A program made the translations under genes and the position numbers. Of a DNA stretch of 64,000 nt, positions 62,236 to 64,000 are shown piece by piece. The notes below the pieces were generated by a model. That model was given only the letters and a program-made list of their open reading frames with translations. It was not told the DNA's origin and searched no databases. Location of the stretch: assembly GCF_013409255.1 (NCBI RefSeq), contig NZ_JACCAS010000001.1, positions 3,100,001 to 3,164,000 of the forward strand, given 5' to 3'. This DNA is from Paraburkholderia bryophila (GTDB lineage Bacteria > Pseudomonadota > Gammaproteobacteria > Burkholderiales > Burkholderiaceae). The stretch's first letter is position 1. Every line of letters starts with the position of its first letter.

Positions 62236-62541
62236 GTGGCTAAACTGGCACTGATCGAACGTGAAAAGAAGCGTGCTCGCCTCGCTGCTAAGTACGCTCC
62301 CAAGCGTGCGGAGTTGAAGGCGATCATTGGCGATATGAGCAAGTCGGACGAAGAGCATTACGCAGCACGTCTGGAACTGCAACAACTGCCGCGCAACTCT
62401 AACCCGACCCGTAAGCGCAATCGTTGCGCAATTACCGGTCGTCCGCGCGGTACGTTCCGTAAATTCGGGCTGGCGCGTAACAAGATTCGCGAAATCGCGT
62501 TCCGCGGCGAGATCCCTGGCCTGACCAAGGCGAGCTGGTAA
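62236..62541 (+). CDS. rpsN: 30S ribosomal protein S14
   Basis: 101 residues from GTG or ATG context; starts [20 protein letters not shown]. The long, zinc-free (C-minus) type: the C-terminal [20 protein letters not shown] has no CxxC pairs. The initiation codon is GTG (62236), preceded by GAGGTTACC. Confidence 0.98.
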   Translation: MAKLALIEREKKRARLAAKYAPKRAELKAIIGDMSKSDEEHYAARLELQQLPRNSNPTRKRNRCAITGRPRGTFRKFGLARNKIREIAFRGEIPGLTKASW

Positions 62542-62555
62542 TAGGAGAAACGTAA

Positions 62556-62951
62556 ATGAGTATGAGTGATCCTATCGCCGATATGCTGACTCGCATCCGC
62601 AATGCGCAGATGGTTGAGAAAGTCTCGGTGACTATGCCCTCGTCGAAAGTCAAGGTTGCGATTGCGCAAGTCCTTAAGGACGAAGGCTATATCGATGATT
62701 TCGCAGTGAAGTCCGAAGGTGCGAAGTCTGAATTGAACATCGTGTTGAAGTACTACGCTGGCCGTCCGGTGATCGAGCGCATTGAGCGCGTCTCGAAGCC
62801 TGGGCTGCGTGTGTACCGCGGCCGTAACGACATCCCTGTGGTCATGAATGGCCTCGGCGTGGCAATCGTGTCGACGCCGAAGGGCGTGATGACGGACCGC
62901 AAGGCGCGTGCAACGGGCGTTGGCGGCGAAGTCATCTGCTACGTCGCTTAA
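62556..62951 (+). CDS. rpsH: 30S ribosomal protein S8
   Basis: 131 residues starting [20 protein letters not shown]; signature [20 protein letters not shown]. In E. coli S8 represses the spc operon by binding near rplE. AGGAGAAACGTAA precedes the ATG. Confidence 0.98.
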
Positions 62952-62969
62952 GGCCGAAAGGAGAGAAAC

Positions 62970-63500
62970 ATGTCTCGAGTAGGTAAAAGCCCGATCGCGC
63001 TGGAAGGCGCAGAAGTGGCCCTGAGCGACGAAAGCATTACCGTCAAGGGCCCGCTGGGTACGATTTCGCAGGCTGCTAACAGCCTCGTGAAGGTGGTGAA
63101 CGACAACGGCACGCTGAAATTCGAGCCGGTTGACGAAAGCCGCGAAGCGAATGCGATGTCGGGCACGATGCGCGCACTGGTTGCGAACATGGTGAACGGC
63201 GTGACGAAGGGTTTCGAGCGCAAGCTGACGCTGGTTGGCGTCGGTTACCGCGCACAGGCGCAAGGCGACAAGCTGAACCTGTCGCTGGGTTTCTCGCACC
63301 CCGTGGTGCACCAGATGCCGGAAGGTGTCAAGGCTGAAACCCCGACGCAAACCGAAATCGTGATCAAGGGGATCAATAAGCAACAAGTTGGCCAAGTCGC
63401 TGCAGAAGTGCGCGGCTATCGTCCGCCGGAGCCCTATAAGGGCAAAGGTGTGCGTTACGCCAACGAGGTTGTGATCCTCAAAGAAACGAAGAAGAAGTAA
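62970..63500 (+). CDS. rplF: 50S ribosomal protein L6
   Basis: 176 residues starting [20 protein letters not shown]; the C-terminal signature is [18 protein letters not shown]. It lies near the factor-binding site. AAAGGAGAGAAAC precedes the ATG. Confidence 0.98.
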   Translation: MSRVGKSPIALEGAEVALSDESITVKGPLGTISQAANSLVKVVNDNGTLKFEPVDESREANAMSGTMRALVANMVNGVTKGFERKLTLVGVGYRAQAQGDKLNLSLGFSHPVVHQMPEGVKAETPTQTEIVIKGINKQQVGQVAAEVRGYRPPEPYKGKGVRYANEVVILKETKKK

Positions 63501-63512
63501 GGGTGCGCAATC

Positions 63513-63878
63513 ATGGATAAGACTCAATCTCGCCTGCGCCGCGCTCGTCAGACGCGTATCAAGATCGCTGAGCTGCAGGTCGCCCGTCTCGCCGTGCATC
63601 GCACGAACACGCACATCTATGCGCAAGTGTTCTCGCCGTGCGGCACCAAGGTGCTCGCTAGCGCGTCGACGCTCGAAGCCGAAGTGCGTGCGCAACTTGC
63701 TGATCAGACGGGCAAGGGCGGCAACGTCGCTGCTGCGACTCTGATTGGTAAGCGCATCGCAGAAAAGGCTAAGGCTGCCGGCATCGAATCCGTCGCCTTC
63801 GACCGTTCGGGTTTCCGTTACCACGGCCGCGTGAAAGCGCTGGCTGATGCGGCGCGCGAAGCCGGACTCAAGTTCTAA
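63513..63878 (+). CDS. rplR: 50S ribosomal protein L18
   Basis: 121 residues starting [20 protein letters not shown]; contains [20 protein letters not shown] and [20 protein letters not shown]. It binds 5S rRNA with L5. Confidence 0.98.
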
Positions 63879-63892
63879 GGGAAGAATTCGTC

Positions 63893-64000
63893 ATGGCAAA
63901 GATGCAAGCGAAAGTTCAGGCTGACGAACGCGACGACGGCCTTCGTGAAAAAATGATTTCGGTCAACCGCGTGACCAAGGTCGTGAAGGGGGGCCGGATT
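63893..64000 (+). CDS. rpsE: 30S ribosomal protein S5, 5' end only
   Basis: The first 36 codons, starting [20 protein letters not shown] and reaching [13 protein letters not shown], the beginning of the S5 double-stranded-RNA-binding-like domain. Gene order (after rplR) agrees. The rest lies beyond the window. Confidence 0.97.

Overview
The window is a chromosomal segment of a Burkholderiales bacterium, most likely Paraburkholderia or a close Burkholderia relative. The evidence is the GC-rich coding style, the Burkholderia-type 16S/23S genes, the paa cluster with its TetR gene, and the gene order rrn - tRNA-Tyr/Gly/Thr - tuf - tRNA-Trp - secE - nusG - rplKAJL - rpoBC - (insert) - recQ - rpsLG - fusA - tuf - rpsJ - rplCDWB... 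Genus is an inference from gene content and order, not from a database search.

Region 1 (1-21.5 kb) is metabolic and regulatory. It holds a WrbA-like flavodoxin (cut by the window edge), a secreted PEBP-like protein, an RcsB-like response regulator, pyrE, an MFS carrier and the MaeB malic enzyme. An aromatic-compound block follows: a single-chain indolepyruvate ferredoxin oxidoreductase, 4-hydroxyphenylpyruvate dioxygenase with a divergent Lrp regulator, a GNAT protein, a TetR regulator, a DUF1835 protein and paaABCDE (aerobic phenylacetyl-CoA epoxidation). Together these could take phenylalanine, tyrosine and tryptophan keto acids either to homogentisate (hpd) or, via aryl-acetyl-CoA, into the paa route. 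The paaA promoter carries a perfect 16-bp palindrome.

Region 2 (19.9-23.2 kb) holds an FAD-dependent oxidoreductase, a composite heptanucleotide minisatellite of about 197 bp, and a secreted SGNH hydrolase.

Region 3 (23.2-43.06 kb) is the ribosomal RNA operon (16S, tRNA-Ile, tRNA-Ala, 23S, 5S) with its promoter, boxA elements and terminator. It continues with a tRNA-tuf transcription unit, secE-nusG, the L11/L1/L10/L12 genes and rpoBC. Several internal hairpins and promoters are visible.

Region 4 (43.06-48.6 kb) is the accessory insert between rpoC and recQ. A truncated group IIC-type intron sits directly behind the rpoC terminator. It is followed by what may be the start of a transposase gene, a MASE1-PAS membrane sensor lacking an output domain, an alpha/beta hydrolase with a cysteine nucleophile elbow, and a broken PlpD-type patatin/Omp85 gene. 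That gene has lost its 5' end in a deletion that joined it to the hydrolase, and it carries a frameshift.

Region 5 (48.7-64 kb) is recQ, then the str, S10 and spc ribosomal protein genes, cut at rpsE by the window end. The two tuf genes encode the same protein; apart from the first seven codons their DNA looks identical, a sign of gene conversion. I found no CRISPR array, prophage or obvious novel defence system. The most unusual material is the rpoC-recQ insert and the heptad repeat.
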